Positions 27,913 to 37,417 of a stretch of 64,000 nt of DNA are shown here, one piece after another. The notes below the pieces were generated by a model that saw nothing but the letters and a program-made list of their open reading frames with translations, was not told where the DNA came from and did no database searches. The DNA lies in assembly GCF_030994125.1 (NCBI RefSeq), contig NZ_CP099917.1:372001-436000 (forward strand), in the 5' to 3' direction. Position numbers and translations under genes: made by a program. Every line of letters begins with the position of its first letter. The first letter of the stretch is position 1. Source of the DNA: Pseudoalteromonas xiamenensis. Its GTDB lineage: Bacteria > Pseudomonadota > Gammaproteobacteria > Enterobacterales > Alteromonadaceae.

Positions 27913-28504
27913 AGCCTTATGTGAACACTGTGGATTTATCTTGAAACGCTGTATTTGCGATGACTTAATTCCTAAATATGAAAATGCGGTGCATTTACTC
28001 ATATTACGTGACAAATCAGAAACTAACCATGCCAAAAACACAGCATGTTTGTTACCTTTGGTATTTTCACACACCACTATTATTGATGGCGATGTGGAAA
28101 CTATCGAGGCTGAACTAAAAAATATCGATTTAGATAACGCTGCGATACTCTATCCTTCTGAAAATGCATTAATATTGGACGAAACTCAATCACTCGAATT
28201 AAAGGTAAAAACATTGGTCATACTTGATGGTAGCTGGAAAAAGGCATTCAAACTTTACATGTCTTTGCAGCAGCTCAGAGTATTGCCTTGTATTAGCTTT
28301 AAGGCCGTGCCACAAAGTCGTTATCGTATTCGTTCAACAGATCTTAGCTATAGCCTCTCTTCATTTGAAGCAAGTGTATATGCTATAAAGTGCTTAGAAA
28401 AAGTGCAGTTAGCGGAACATGTGTCTTTTTTCGAAAAATTCATCAAAAAACAAATTCAATTAATGCCTGAGTCACTACATAAACGCTACCAAGGTAAACC
28501 ATAA
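27905..28504 (+). CDS. DTW domain protein (tRNA aminocarboxypropyltransferase family)
   Basis: This 199-residue protein begins with an N-terminal zinc-type cluster (CEHC then CICD, about residues 6-18). It carries the family core LDGSWKKAFKLY, where the usual DTW is DGSW, and SRYRIRSTDLSYSLS. DTW proteins such as TapT/TuaA transfer the aminocarboxypropyl group from SAM to tRNA uridine 47 (acp3U). The TTG at 27905 is preferred because a GGAGGA site lies five bases upstream and the Cys cluster follows at once. It is directly followed by the HEWWH-motif gene with no gap. Confidence 0.82.
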   Translation: MARALCEHCGFILKRCICDDLIPKYENAVHLLILRDKSETNHAKNTACLLPLVFSHTTIIDGDVETIEAELKNIDLDNAAILYPSENALILDETQSLELKVKTLVILDGSWKKAFKLYMSLQQLRVLPCISFKAVPQSRYRIRSTDLSYSLSSFEASVYAIKCLEKVQLAEHVSFFEKFIKKQIQLMPESLHKRYQGKP

Positions 28505-29269
28505 ATGTATAGGACAGGGCCTGATTATCGTTTCGATGACCAAGTCGATTTTTCGGATATCAAAGACACGTTTGGTTTTAATACAATCAAAATCGGCCAG
28601 TGGGTAACTAAAGAAGAACGATTGTTAGCTGCTAATTTGATTTACGATGCTTTTGCTGACTTGAGCCTAATTTTAAACGTACCAAGTAAATTACTTGGCT
28701 TGCGACAAACCCTAAACCTTGCGTTTGGCACCGGTGGACAGCTTGGAGTTCAAGCGCATTACGCAGCCCATACGAGAACGCTCGCGCTTGCAAAAAACGC
28801 AGGTAAGGGGGCACTAGCACATGAGTGGTGGCACGCGTTCGACCACTATATCTGTAAATTTCTTTTCAAAGACACAAAATCAACTCAATTTGCATCAAGC
28901 TGTTGGCTACAGAGCGTTATTTCGAACACTCACCCACTAAATCAATATTTAGACAACTTATTTAGACTGCTATTTCTATCATCCGATCAACGCAACATGA
29001 GTCTATATATGAATAGAGCTACATCACTTGACCGACAACAAAAACAATTTTATTACGCCAAACCAGAAGAACTTTCGGCTCGTGCCTTTGAGCACTTTAT
29101 TGCTTCACACCCCGACATTATCAATCAATTTCTAGTAAATGATGTGCTCGGAAGCGATCTAGAAAAACAAGGAGGCTTTCCCGATAGCGCACTATCAAAA
29201 AGCATAGGAGCACTATATTCCCAATATTTTAACCACTTAGGTTACTTGTTGCAGCGCAGCTTGCAATAG
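28505..29269 (+). CDS. HEWWH-motif putative metalloprotein (CLCA_X / LPD1-like)
   Basis: This 254-residue protein has a striking HEWWHAFDHY motif (His106, Glu107, His110) preceded by AKNAGKGALA, a zinc-peptidase-like core. It resembles the CLCA_X family of Alteromonadales and the LPD1 domain of large phage and plasmid polyvalent proteins. The C-terminal half is helical, with a KPEELSARAFEHFI segment that may supply a further metal ligand. There is no signal peptide, so it is probably cytosolic. It starts right after the DTW gene and its 3' end overlaps the opposite-strand EAL gene by 41 bp. Function is unknown. Confidence 0.7.
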   Translation: MYRTGPDYRFDDQVDFSDIKDTFGFNTIKIGQWVTKEERLLAANLIYDAFADLSLILNVPSKLLGLRQTLNLAFGTGGQLGVQAHYAAHTRTLALAKNAGKGALAHEWWHAFDHYICKFLFKDTKSTQFASSCWLQSVISNTHPLNQYLDNLFRLLFLSSDQRNMSLYMNRATSLDRQQKQFYYAKPEELSARAFEHFIASHPDIINQFLVNDVLGSDLEKQGGFPDSALSKSIGALYSQYFNHLGYLLQRSLQ

Positions 29270-31670
29270 ATTCAACGAGCCACTGTACGTATTCGTCGAA
29301 GGGCATAGGACGCGCGATATAGTACCCTTGTCCATAATCACAGCCGTATTTTTTCAATAAAAGATAAGCGGTTTGACTTTCAACTCCTTCTGCGACCACA
29401 GAAGAACCTAAACTGTGTGACATATCACACGTTGCGTTACAAATCGTTTGATTACTAGGTATGTTTTCCATATTCATCACGAATTGCTTATCAATTTTTA
29501 ACTCATCAAACCCAAGTTGCGTCAAATACGCTAACGAAGAATAGCCCGTACCGAAATCATCGATTGCCATCTTTACGCCTATTTGCCGGTAATCTTCAAA
29601 AACACCGCGAATGGTATTCATATTACCAATCGTCGCGGATTCTGTAATTTCTAAGGTTATTTTTGATGGCGATAAATCAAGTTGAGTCAATAAAGTAATT
29701 AAATGGACGGGTAATTCTCTTCGAGCTAAATCTTTACCCGAAATATTGAGTGACAAAACATGCTCAGGATAGACTTCACTTAACACTTTTTGATAAGTGA
29801 GCCCTTTCTCAACCACCCACTCCGTGAGCGAATGGATTATCCCGGATGACTCTGCTATTGGAATGAACTGGTCTGGTGGGATCTGCCCTAATATTGGGTG
29901 ATGCCAGCGCAATAAGGCTTCCGCACCATAAACCTGACCTGTCTTCAAACAAACTTGAGGTTGCAAGTACAATTCAAACTGTTCGCTTTCAACCGCGTCT
30001 CGAAGTGCAGCGGAAATCTTGAGTTTTCTTTCTGAGATTACCGAATTAGCAACATCAAATATATGCCACCTGTCGGCGCTCATAGTTTTAACGGACATCG
30101 CTTGTAAAGCTCGTTGTACAAGTTGATCTGGTGATGTCGCATGCATTGGATAGTTCGCCACACCAACTTCAAGCTGGTCAACAAGCTGCACTCCTTTGTA
30201 TTTCACGCCCTCTTCGAACACTGAAGAAAGTAAACAAACAAATTGTTCAATGGTTGAAAGCTCTAATTTCCCTTCAATAAGGATAGCAAACACACTGTCT
30301 TCCAATCGAAATAAGTAGGAAGGACCTGAGTCTGTTACTTCAATGGGTGATTTTGACAACACCGATAATTGTTCATTAAGCTTTGAAATCAGTATCTTTA
30401 GATGTTTCTGTGCGTAATCCATACCAAAATTAATGCGTGTTTGCTCAACCACAAAAGCTTTGAAAAGCAATAACGAGTGTTCTTTATTTTCTTCCATTTT
30501 TTGTCTAAGTACACGAAATAGGAAGTTCTTGTTTGGGCTACCCGTTTCATCATCATGGAGCGAGTAGTAAACAAACGTTTTCTGACGCTGTATTTCACGT
30601 AATAGCATGGCTGCGCACAATAAAATGACATGAACGGTAATCGCAATTTGGGTCACGTTAACTAATCGGTAAGGCATTGAATTAGTCAGTTGTGAAGCTA
30701 TCCAGTAACAGACTAAACCAGTCAAAGTTAACCAAGCCATCAATACTACTTTTTTGATTGACGTTTTCTTACTGAATCGAATAACCAAACCAAGGTTTAA
30801 GACGAGCGTGACGGTTAAAGAAAGGAATAACAAGGTGATTGGTACACCTTTCCAAAGTTCCAAAAATGCGAGAAAAACAAAGACTATTCTAAGCCCTTGG
30901 ATAAAGGCATCGATTGTCGGTTCAAAATCTCTTACTTGGTACGTCAGACGGTAATAAGAAACACTCGAAAACAGTGCAATGATCAGCCAAAAACTATTGT
31001 TATCACTGACTACTTGCGCAGGTAACGGGCCAATTAAGACTTCGGAAATCCCCGTTAAAGACATAGAAAGCAAGGCGACACCCACAAAGTATATTGCACC
31101 ATAGATAGTGCGTTCTCCTTTTCGGACCGTTGCGAAGCCCACCATAATCAGCGCAATCATTGCCACAAGACCAGCTTGAAGTCCGTTCCACGCTATTCGT
31201 ATGTTGTTTTGATCGATAAACACATTTTGAGGTACAACTGAAAACGTGATTTTTGTTTTTGCTCTACTCGTGAGTTTCACAGCAACTTGCTGAGATTCGG
31301 GACGTTCAATAGCAATGAATGGAGACGAGCTAGTACTGGCGTTTACCTCGTTACTTTCTACCACCTTTCCATTTTCATACAGGTAAAGAACAAGCGAGAC
31401 ACCGATTGGTTTCGAGGTAGTAAAGATGACTGGACTCGATTCTTCGGTTTTCACAATAAACCAATAATCGACCGATGTTGAATCGATAAAAAACGCTTCT
31501 TCATCCAAAGGAGAAAGATCCGGCGCGCCAATTGCATTTTCAAGATGAGATTCTTGTAACCCGCTTTGCCATACCATAACAGAGTATGGAACAGATTGCT
31601 GTGCCCTAGAAAGTATAGAAAGGCTAATCACAAAGAAAAACAGCACACACAGTACTGAGCGCAATCGCAT
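29229..31670 (-). CDS. EAL-domain phosphodiesterase with membrane sensor and degenerate GGDEF
   Basis: This 813-residue protein has a signal peptide (about 1-24), a periplasmic sensor domain (about 25-165), about seven membrane helices (170-355), a degenerate GGDEF (about 370-550) and a C-terminal EAL domain (about 555-800). The EAL residues look complete: EALLRW (about 582), LNISGKDL, LEITES, DDFGTGYSS, LKIDKQF and VAEGVES. It should therefore hydrolyse cyclic di-GMP. The GGDEF has SLHDDETGSPN but no GGDEF signature (FAILIEGK in its place). The ATG at 31670 is chosen, with the ribosome site AAGGAGG ahead; an earlier GTG at 31676 is unlikely. Confidence 0.92.
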   Translation of the reverse strand: MRLRSVLCVLFFFVISLSILSRAQQSVPYSVMVWQSGLQESHLENAIGAPDLSPLDEEAFFIDSTSVDYWFIVKTEESSPVIFTTSKPIGVSLVLYLYENGKVVESNEVNASTSSSPFIAIERPESQQVAVKLTSRAKTKITFSVVPQNVFIDQNNIRIAWNGLQAGLVAMIALIMVGFATVRKGERTIYGAIYFVGVALLSMSLTGISEVLIGPLPAQVVSDNNSFWLIIALFSSVSYYRLTYQVRDFEPTIDAFIQGLRIVFVFLAFLELWKGVPITLLFLSLTVTLVLNLGLVIRFSKKTSIKKVVLMAWLTLTGLVCYWIASQLTNSMPYRLVNVTQIAITVHVILLCAAMLLREIQRQKTFVYYSLHDDETGSPNKNFLFRVLRQKMEENKEHSLLLFKAFVVEQTRINFGMDYAQKHLKILISKLNEQLSVLSKSPIEVTDSGPSYLFRLEDSVFAILIEGKLELSTIEQFVCLLSSVFEEGVKYKGVQLVDQLEVGVANYPMHATSPDQLVQRALQAMSVKTMSADRWHIFDVANSVISERKLKISAALRDAVESEQFELYLQPQVCLKTGQVYGAEALLRWHHPILGQIPPDQFIPIAESSGIIHSLTEWVVEKGLTYQKVLSEVYPEHVLSLNISGKDLARRELPVHLITLLTQLDLSPSKITLEITESATIGNMNTIRGVFEDYRQIGVKMAIDDFGTGYSSLAYLTQLGFDELKIDKQFVMNMENIPSNQTICNATCDMSHSLGSSVVAEGVESQTAYLLLKKYGCDYGQGYYIARPMPFDEYVQWLVESIASCAATSNLSG

Positions 31671-31973
31671 CCCCACCTCCTTGAGTATTGAACTGCCGCC
31701 AGTTAAAAGTATGGGAGATTACGTGGAAAAAACAACAAAGATTTTAGGAGGTAATCGTGATAAACAAAGGTTTAATCTAAAATGGCTGTAAAATTATCTG
31801 TTAAAAGACAAAAAGTGAACCTAACTTTAGCAGTCCCAATTCGCATGGAAGGTGATGTTATATAGAGCAATTACTCATTTGGGCCGAGGAAACAGTGCGA
31901 CTATCGTCACACTTTTCTCCGATGCGATACAACCCGTAAACAAACACTACAACTGCTCCGCCATTTTTTCGTA

Positions 31974-32558
31974 TCAGTTATCATCACTTATACGACTGGC
32001 TACGGCGCTATTTTGGCCTTTATATTTTGCGTCTTTACGTTTGTTATATGGATTTTCAGCTGAACTACTCATTGTTTCAAAACTTAGGGCACCAATCTTC
32101 ATTTTGGGTCTTAACGCTAGAGGTAACTTACCTGAATTATAGAATTCTAAAACAATATTTCCTGACCAGCCTGGATCAATTCGATGAGCCGTCACGTGTA
32201 CCATAAGCCCAAGACGAGCTAAAGATGAGCGACCATCTAACCATCCCACCAAATCATCTGGCAACGTAACCGATTCATACGTCATTGCCAGCGCAAGTTC
32301 GCCGGGATGCAGGAAAAAAGCTTGTCCCTCTGCAATTTCAATTTCATCGCTCATGATGTTTTCCATTGCGGCGTTGATTTCTTCTTTTTTACCACTCAAA
32401 TCAACATAAGGTGCTGCGTGATCTTGGAAAACTCTGAATTTGTTACCAAGCCTTAAATCCACGGTAATGCCCGAAACCATATCATCACTTGGTCTTGGAG
32501 TGATAATGATACGGTCTGTAGCAATGGCTTCTTTGATATGAGTATCTGAGAGTCTCAT
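31974..32558 (-). CDS. dcd: dCTP deaminase
   Basis: This 194-residue trimeric enzyme converts dCTP to dUTP, the main source of dTMP in gammaproteobacteria. The active-site signature [15 protein letters not shown] (Arg and Glu region) is followed by [23 protein letters not shown]. Length is normal for Dcd. It begins 4 bp after the mrp stop, so the two genes form an operon divergent from metG. The 297 bp between dcd and the EAL gene holds no supported gene. Confidence 0.95.
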   Translation of the reverse strand: MRLSDTHIKEAIATDRIIITPRPSDDMVSGITVDLRLGNKFRVFQDHAAPYVDLSGKKEEINAAMENIMSDEIEIAEGQAFFLHPGELALAMTYESVTLPDDLVGWLDGRSSLARLGLMVHVTAHRIDPGWSGNIVLEFYNSGKLPLALRPKMKIGALSFETMSSSAENPYNKRKDAKYKGQNSAVASRISDDN

Positions 32559-32562
32559 CTAA

Positions 32563-33636
32563 TTAATCATCCGTCATAAGAATTTCTACTTGGTTACTCG
32601 CCAAGTTTTGATAATAAAGTGTACTTGCCAGAATGCGCGCACATGCCCGGTAGTTTAGCGCGATTTCAGGTACTTCTGCGAGCGCTTCCTGGGCTTTTTC
32701 CCCTTGCTCTCGAATTGCAGTATGAAGTGGAATTTCGGCAATCAACGGTACGCCATGGCGCATAGCCAACTGTTTTCCCCCATCACGACCAAATACGTCT
32801 GATTCTTGTCCACAATGCCCACAGATAAAATAACTCATGTTTTCAATTAACCCGAGTATTGGCATGTTTACTTTAGAAAACATCGCGATGCCTTTTTGTG
32901 CATCCGCGAGCGCTAAATCTTGTGGGGTCGTTACAATAACAGCACCACTCGCGGGAACTTTTTGTGACATGGTGAGCTGTATATCACCCGTCCCTGGAGG
33001 CATATCGACGATAAGATAATCGAGTTTCCCCCACGCGGTTTCATTGAGCAATTGATTTAAAGCCTGTGAGGCCATAGGCCCACGCCATACTGTTGCTTCA
33101 CTCGCAGGAACCAGAAACCCTATTGATTGAGCTATCAAACCATGTTTTTCAAGCGGAAGCAGTGTTTTGTCATCTGACGCCAACGGTTTTGCATCTTCCA
33201 ACCCCAGCAATTTGGGAATGGACGGTCCGTAAATATCACCATCAAGAACACCAACTTTTGCGCCTTCCTGTTTCAACGCGTAAGCTAGATTTATGGCCGT
33301 TGTTGACTTTCCAACGCCCCCTTTTCCAGAGGCAACCAACACAATATGCTGAATTTGTTTAAATTTGGGTGTATCTGGCAAATGTACCACTGTGGCTACT
33401 GAAGTGGACTTCGCGAGTGTTGAACTTAAAAACGAAGAAAGTGTCTCTGAGAGCGATTGCGCGGCAAATGGCAGAGTTAATTTTATCTCGACACTATCCG
33501 ATTTGACAGACACATTTGTCACCCATTCTTTTGGAATTCCTAAGGGACATTCAGCGCTTTTAAACTCGCTCAGTGCGGCATAAATTTCGGAAGTTGTCGA
33601 GTCATCACTCGAAAACCACTTTTTAATATTGAACAT
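32563..33636 (-). CDS. apbC: Iron-sulfur cluster carrier protein ApbC/Mrp
   Basis: This 357-residue P-loop protein of the Mrp/NBP35 family carries [4Fe-4S] clusters to apo-proteins. The deviant Walker A motif is VASGKGGVGKSTTAINLAYAL and the cluster-binding motif is CGHC near residue 275. The DUF59-like N-terminal domain covers about residues 15-95. The ATG at 33636 (MFNIKKWFSSD) is preferred over the 17-codon longer start, because that extension reads like leader sequence. It is divergent from metG, as in E. coli, and followed at 4 bp by dcd. Confidence 0.94.
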   Translation of the reverse strand: MFNIKKWFSSDDSTTSEIYAALSEFKSAECPLGIPKEWVTNVSVKSDSVEIKLTLPFAAQSLSETLSSFLSSTLAKSTSVATVVHLPDTPKFKQIQHIVLVASGKGGVGKSTTAINLAYALKQEGAKVGVLDGDIYGPSIPKLLGLEDAKPLASDDKTLLPLEKHGLIAQSIGFLVPASEATVWRGPMASQALNQLLNETAWGKLDYLIVDMPPGTGDIQLTMSQKVPASGAVIVTTPQDLALADAQKGIAMFSKVNMPILGLIENMSYFICGHCGQESDVFGRDGGKQLAMRHGVPLIAEIPLHTAIREQGEKAQEALAEVPEIALNYRACARILASTLYYQNLASNQVEILMTDD

Positions 33637-33772
33637 GATAATAAAACACGTTTTCGTGGTGAAAAAGGCACGGGAATTATGTAACATTCAACACATTAAA
33701 ACCAGTCATCTGTGACGTACGTCTTAACGTATTAGACGCAACCCACAAAATTATGAGCGACGGACAATTCGT

Positions 33773-35794
33773 ATGACAAAGAGAAAAATTCTCATTACTA
33801 GCGCCCTACCTTACGCTAATGGGCCAACGCACCTTGGTCACCTATTAGAATATATTCAAACTGACATTTGGGCTCGTTTCCAAAAAATGCGCGGTCATGA
33901 AGCTTATTATGTCTGTGCGGACGACGCGCATGGTACGCCAATTATGCTTAACGCGCAGAAGCAAGGCATTACACCAGAAGAAATGGTGGCTAAAGTCAGT
34001 GTTGAGCGTCAACGTGATTTTTCTGACTTCCACATCGAATTCGATAACTATCACTCAACGCACAGTGACGAGAATCGCGAATTTGCAGAATTGATTTACA
34101 ACCGCCTGAACGCAGCGGGCTACATTAAGAAACGCACAATTTCGCAACTTTTCGACCCAGAAAAAAGCATCTTCTTGCCAGATCGTTTCGTGACAGGCAC
34201 TTGCCCAAGCTGTAAAGCCGAAAATCAAAATGGTGACAGCTGTGATGTCTGTGGCGCAACCTACGCACCAACTGAACTTATTAACCCACGTTCTGCTATG
34301 TCGGGAGCAGAACCTGTACTAAAAGATTCAGAACACTTTTTCTTTGACCTGCCCGCATTTGAAGACATGCTAAAAAGCTGGTTACGTAGCGGCAGTATTC
34401 AGCAAGAAATGGCGAACAAGCTAGATGAATGGTTTGCTGAAGGTCTACAACAATGGGATATCAGCCGTGACGCGCCGTATTTTGGTTTTGAAATTCCAAA
34501 TGCGCCTGGTAAGTATTTTTACGTTTGGCTAGACGCACCTATCGGTTACATGGCTAGTTTCAAAAACTTATGTGATAAGAAAGGCATCGACTTTGATGCG
34601 TTTTGGGCAAAAGATTCTGACACTGAGCTTTATCACTTTATCGGTAAAGACATCATTTATTTCCACAGTCTATTCTGGCCAGCCATGTTAGATGGTGCTG
34701 AGTTTAGAAAACCGACGAATATTTTTGCTCACGGATTTATTACCGTGAATGGCGCAAAAATGTCAAAATCTAAAGGTACCTTTATCAAAGCACGTACGTA
34801 TTTAGATCATTTAAACCCTGAATACTTACGTTACTACTACGCAGCCAAGTTAAATAGCGGTATTACCGACCTCGATATTAACCTCGAAGATTTTGCGCAG
34901 CGCGTAAATTCCGATTTAGTTGGCAAAGTTGTCAACATAGCGAGTCGTTGTGCTGGTTTCATCAGCAAGCGTTTTGATGGACAACTTAGTCCTGATGTTG
35001 CAGAGCCCGCGTTGTTTGACGAATTCTCCGCAGCAGCATCAACTATCGCGGATATGTATGAGAACAGAGAGTACAGCCGAGCAATTAGAGAAATCATGGC
35101 GTTAGCTGACAAAGCTAACCAATATATCGATGCGGCTGCACCTTGGGTTTTGGTAAAAAATGACGAAACTCAAAAACAAGCTCACGATGTTTGTTCAATG
35201 GGCTTAAACCTCTTTAAAGTGATAATGACCTATTTGAAACCCGTACTCCCAAACATGGCTCACAATGTTGAAGTATTCTTTGGCACTACGCTTAACTGGG
35301 ACGAAGTCAGTACACCGCTGGTATCTCATCCAATTTCTGCATTTAAAGCACTAATGCAGCGAGTAGAAATGGACAAAGTAAATGCGATGCTTGAAGAATC
35401 AAAAGACAGCTTAAATTCAGCGCCTGCGATAGACCCGAATAGCCCTCTTGCGAAAGAACCGATTGAAGCTGAAATCGAATTTAACGATTTTGCAAAAGTT
35501 GATTTGCGTGTCGCTTTGATAGCAAAGGCCGAACATGTTGAAGGCGCCGAAAAACTCCTCAAGTTAACTCTTGATTTAGGTGGCGAAACCCGTCAGGTAT
35601 TTTCTGGGATTAAATCTGCTTATACCCCTGAGCAACTCGAAGGGAAGCTCACTGTTATGGTGGCGAACCTTAAGCCACGCAAGATGCGCTTTGGTATGTC
35701 AGAAGGCATGGTGCTTGCGGCAGGCCCAGGTGATAAAGAAATTTATCTACTTAATCCTGATTCAGGTGCGCAACCTGGCATGCGAGTCATGTAA
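33773..35794 (+). CDS. metG: Methionyl-tRNA synthetase
   Basis: This 673-residue class I synthetase charges tRNA-Met. The motif [11 protein letters not shown] (HIGH-type), the zinc-knuckle cysteines in [18 protein letters not shown], and KMSKSKGTF are all present, followed by an anticodon-binding domain. The C-terminal tRNA-binding domain (about 570-673, starting FAKVDLRVA) provides dimerisation. Size and domains match E. coli MetG. It is divergent from mrp and ends at a perfect palindromic terminator. Confidence 0.98.
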   Translation: MTKRKILITSALPYANGPTHLGHLLEYIQTDIWARFQKMRGHEAYYVCADDAHGTPIMLNAQKQGITPEEMVAKVSVERQRDFSDFHIEFDNYHSTHSDENREFAELIYNRLNAAGYIKKRTISQLFDPEKSIFLPDRFVTGTCPSCKAENQNGDSCDVCGATYAPTELINPRSAMSGAEPVLKDSEHFFFDLPAFEDMLKSWLRSGSIQQEMANKLDEWFAEGLQQWDISRDAPYFGFEIPNAPGKYFYVWLDAPIGYMASFKNLCDKKGIDFDAFWAKDSDTELYHFIGKDIIYFHSLFWPAMLDGAEFRKPTNIFAHGFITVNGAKMSKSKGTFIKARTYLDHLNPEYLRYYYAAKLNSGITDLDINLEDFAQRVNSDLVGKVVNIASRCAGFISKRFDGQLSPDVAEPALFDEFSAAASTIADMYENREYSRAIREIMALADKANQYIDAAAPWVLVKNDETQKQAHDVCSMGLNLFKVIMTYLKPVLPNMAHNVEVFFGTTLNWDEVSTPLVSHPISAFKALMQRVEMDKVNAMLEESKDSLNSAPAIDPNSPLAKEPIEAEIEFNDFAKVDLRVALIAKAEHVEGAEKLLKLTLDLGGETRQVFSGIKSAYTPEQLEGKLTVMVANLKPRKMRFGMSEGMVLAAGPGDKEIYLLNPDSGAQPGMRVM

Positions 35795-35804
35795 GTAAAG
35801 ACAT

Positions 35805-35844
35805 AGAGAAACAAAAAGGGCCAATTGGCCCTTTTTGTTTCTCT
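35805..35844. terminator. 40-bp perfect palindromic terminator after metG
   Basis: Each half of 20 bases is the exact reverse complement of the other (centre between 35824 and 35825). The core is AAAAAGGGCCAATTGGCCCTTTTT. The A and T tracts allow function in both directions, though no gene converges from the other strand within 350 bp. The perfection over 40 bp is unusual. Confidence 0.9.
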
Positions 35845-36200
35845 TATCTATGTTATCCACGGGCTAAGCAAAACAAACCCGTTATATATCCGTTTTTTAG
35901 CGATTCGAGTCTACTTTCACCTGAACCTGAGTGGTTCCCTATTTAAGCGCATTCGGGTCCAAAAACTCTTTTGATAGCCCTTTACTGTTATTTTCACTGC
36001 AAACTTTGACGCCTAAGTGCACGACACACTTAATGATCATATGAAAGGCAAAACCAAAGCTCGCCATCGGATACGTGTGCGACTTCGCCTTACCTTAGAA
36101 AGAGCTATTCTCTTTAAAAATCATAAAATTGCCAAAAATCACTACTTGTTAACTAAATATGGTTTAACCCTAAAATCACTCTGTTCTCCCACTAGACATT
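35845..36200. other. Non-coding interval after metG
   Basis: I see no supported gene, RNA or repeat in this stretch. A 65-codon plus-strand frame at 36017-36214 has no ribosome site and an atypical Arg/Lys/His-rich composition, and its end overlaps the glycine-zipper gene in antisense. Confidence 0.5.
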
Positions 36201-36365
36201 TCAGGTTTTTTTAAAGCTTCCCAAAGCGACGCCAAGCCCTGCGCCAATCGTTATTCCTAGCCCAACACTATCAAAGAAAAACTGGCCACATATAATGCCT
36301 ACTCCCGCTCCTAGGGCGATTGCTAATCCGAGGTTTTTTGCGTTGTTTTTAAGATTTTCTGCCAT
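36201..36365 (-). CDS. Small glycine-zipper membrane protein
   Basis: This 54-residue ORF starts MAENLKNNAKNLGLAIALGA and consists mostly of two hydrophobic helices with GxxxG-type spacing (GLAIALGAGVGIICG and GLGITIGAGLGVALG), ending FKKT. The ribosome site GAGGA lies 7 bases before the ATG. Small glycine-rich proteins of this kind insert in membranes and often oligomerise. No named family is recognised. It lies downstream of the multi-pass membrane protein at 36433 on the same strand, so co-transcription is possible. Confidence 0.6.
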   Translation of the reverse strand: MAENLKNNAKNLGLAIALGAGVGIICGQFFFDSVGLGITIGAGLGVALGSFKKT

Positions 36366-36432
36366 TTAAATTTCCTCAATAACACAGTTATGCGCTAAAC
36401 ACCTTAATCTTCTTTAGATATTGATGACTCAA

Positions 36433-37143
36433 TTACAAATTCGATGCAACTGTACTATAGTTCGCTTTCTGTTCAGTGTTTACATGCCGTAGCATCGATA
36501 TACCTAATACGAAGAACCACACAATTTGCCCCAACCCAAACAGCGCGGTTGTGATGTCGAAAAATGAATTTGTTGAAAGGAATGAAAGCCCTGAAAATAA
36601 TGTCAACACGCCTGACACACCTACCACTAACCCAATGTAATGCAACGCTTGATATAAAACCCGATATCGAATACCCACGTAACTTATAAGCAACACCCAA
36701 ATAGCACCTACAAGCTCAATCCCTCCACCGAGAGCATCAACGAAGATGTTAACTGTATTACTGATCGTTAGTGCTTGAACCGGGTCTGTTACCTCATACT
36801 TGGCAAGTACACCAAGACTAGTTAAAAATACGAAACTACTTGCTAATACGATAAATGACCAAAGCATGCCAACAACAGCCGCATATTTCATCAATTCAGG
36901 AGAAAATGGCTTGAGCCAAGTATAGAGAGATTGTACTAACAAAATTAGCGTAAAACTGAAGAGCACGCCGATAACCACGTAACCAGCAAAAAATGCGTCC
37001 CTGTTCTGTACGATAAACGCGAGACGCGTTTGTGGTGTGGTATTAGAACTCGGATCTAATAATCCAAAAAATAAAACAAATCCAAATATATACGTCATCG
37101 CAAGTATGAGGGCTGCAACTCCACCGCCTTTTTTTATAGGCAT
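36433..37143 (-). CDS. Multi-pass membrane protein of unknown function (DUF4386-like)
   Basis: This 236-residue protein has about six membrane helices, a loop with GLLDPSSNTTPQTRLAF after the first helix, and VNIFVDALGGGIELVGAIWVLLISY in the middle. The layout resembles the DUF4386 group, but I cannot confirm the family by eye. No catalytic motif is visible. A region of 274 bp without a clear gene lies upstream, before the peptidase gene on the other strand. Confidence 0.55.
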   Translation of the reverse strand: MPIKKGGGVAALILAMTYIFGFVLFFGLLDPSSNTTPQTRLAFIVQNRDAFFAGYVVIGVLFSFTLILLVQSLYTWLKPFSPELMKYAAVVGMLWSFIVLASSFVFLTSLGVLAKYEVTDPVQALTISNTVNIFVDALGGGIELVGAIWVLLISYVGIRYRVLYQALHYIGLVVGVSGVLTLFSGLSFLSTNSFFDITTALFGLGQIVWFFVLGISMLRHVNTEQKANYSTVASNL

Positions 37144-37417
37144 TTTTTTATCCTTTTACGTCGATAAGTGCCACCAATGTACATTCTCCATTCCTAATTC
37201 AAGAATGAGAACGACCATCCTATTTTGGAAAATTAGCATAGACACTATTTAGCACCTAGTTTAGAAATGTATCTAGATGTTTATCCTTGTAATGAAAATT
37301 GGTTTTCTCTGGTCTTAGAATACAAAGATTCAAAATTAATTGGGACTTTCACGTGATTTTAACGGACGATGAACAACTTCTTGAAACTCGCCTTTGGGAC
37401 GAAAACAAGGAAATAAA

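Noticed and set aside
31677..31973. Short frames with a strong AGGAGGT site near 31746 (7 to 27 codons), and a 96-codon plus-strand frame from 31852
   Set aside because: The frames after the ribosome site end within a few codons and no family is recognised; the long frame is mostly antisense to dcd. A weak hairpin near 31889-31911 has no clear T tract on the dcd side.
36017..36214. 65-codon plus-strand frame after metG
   Set aside because: No ribosome site, unusual Arg/Lys/His-rich composition and antisense overlap with the better supported glycine-zipper gene.
36600..37143. A specific family for the multi-pass protein next to the glycine-zipper gene
   Set aside because: The helix pattern resembles DUF4386, but without a signature motif a firm assignment would be a guess.
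37200..37417. Two consecutive frames upstream of the peptidase gene that might join as one degraded gene (ending GTFT and starting VILTDDEQ)
   Set aside because: Each is under 40 codons, no start or ribosome site is convincing, and the joined protein resembles nothing I know. The interval is better left as non-coding.
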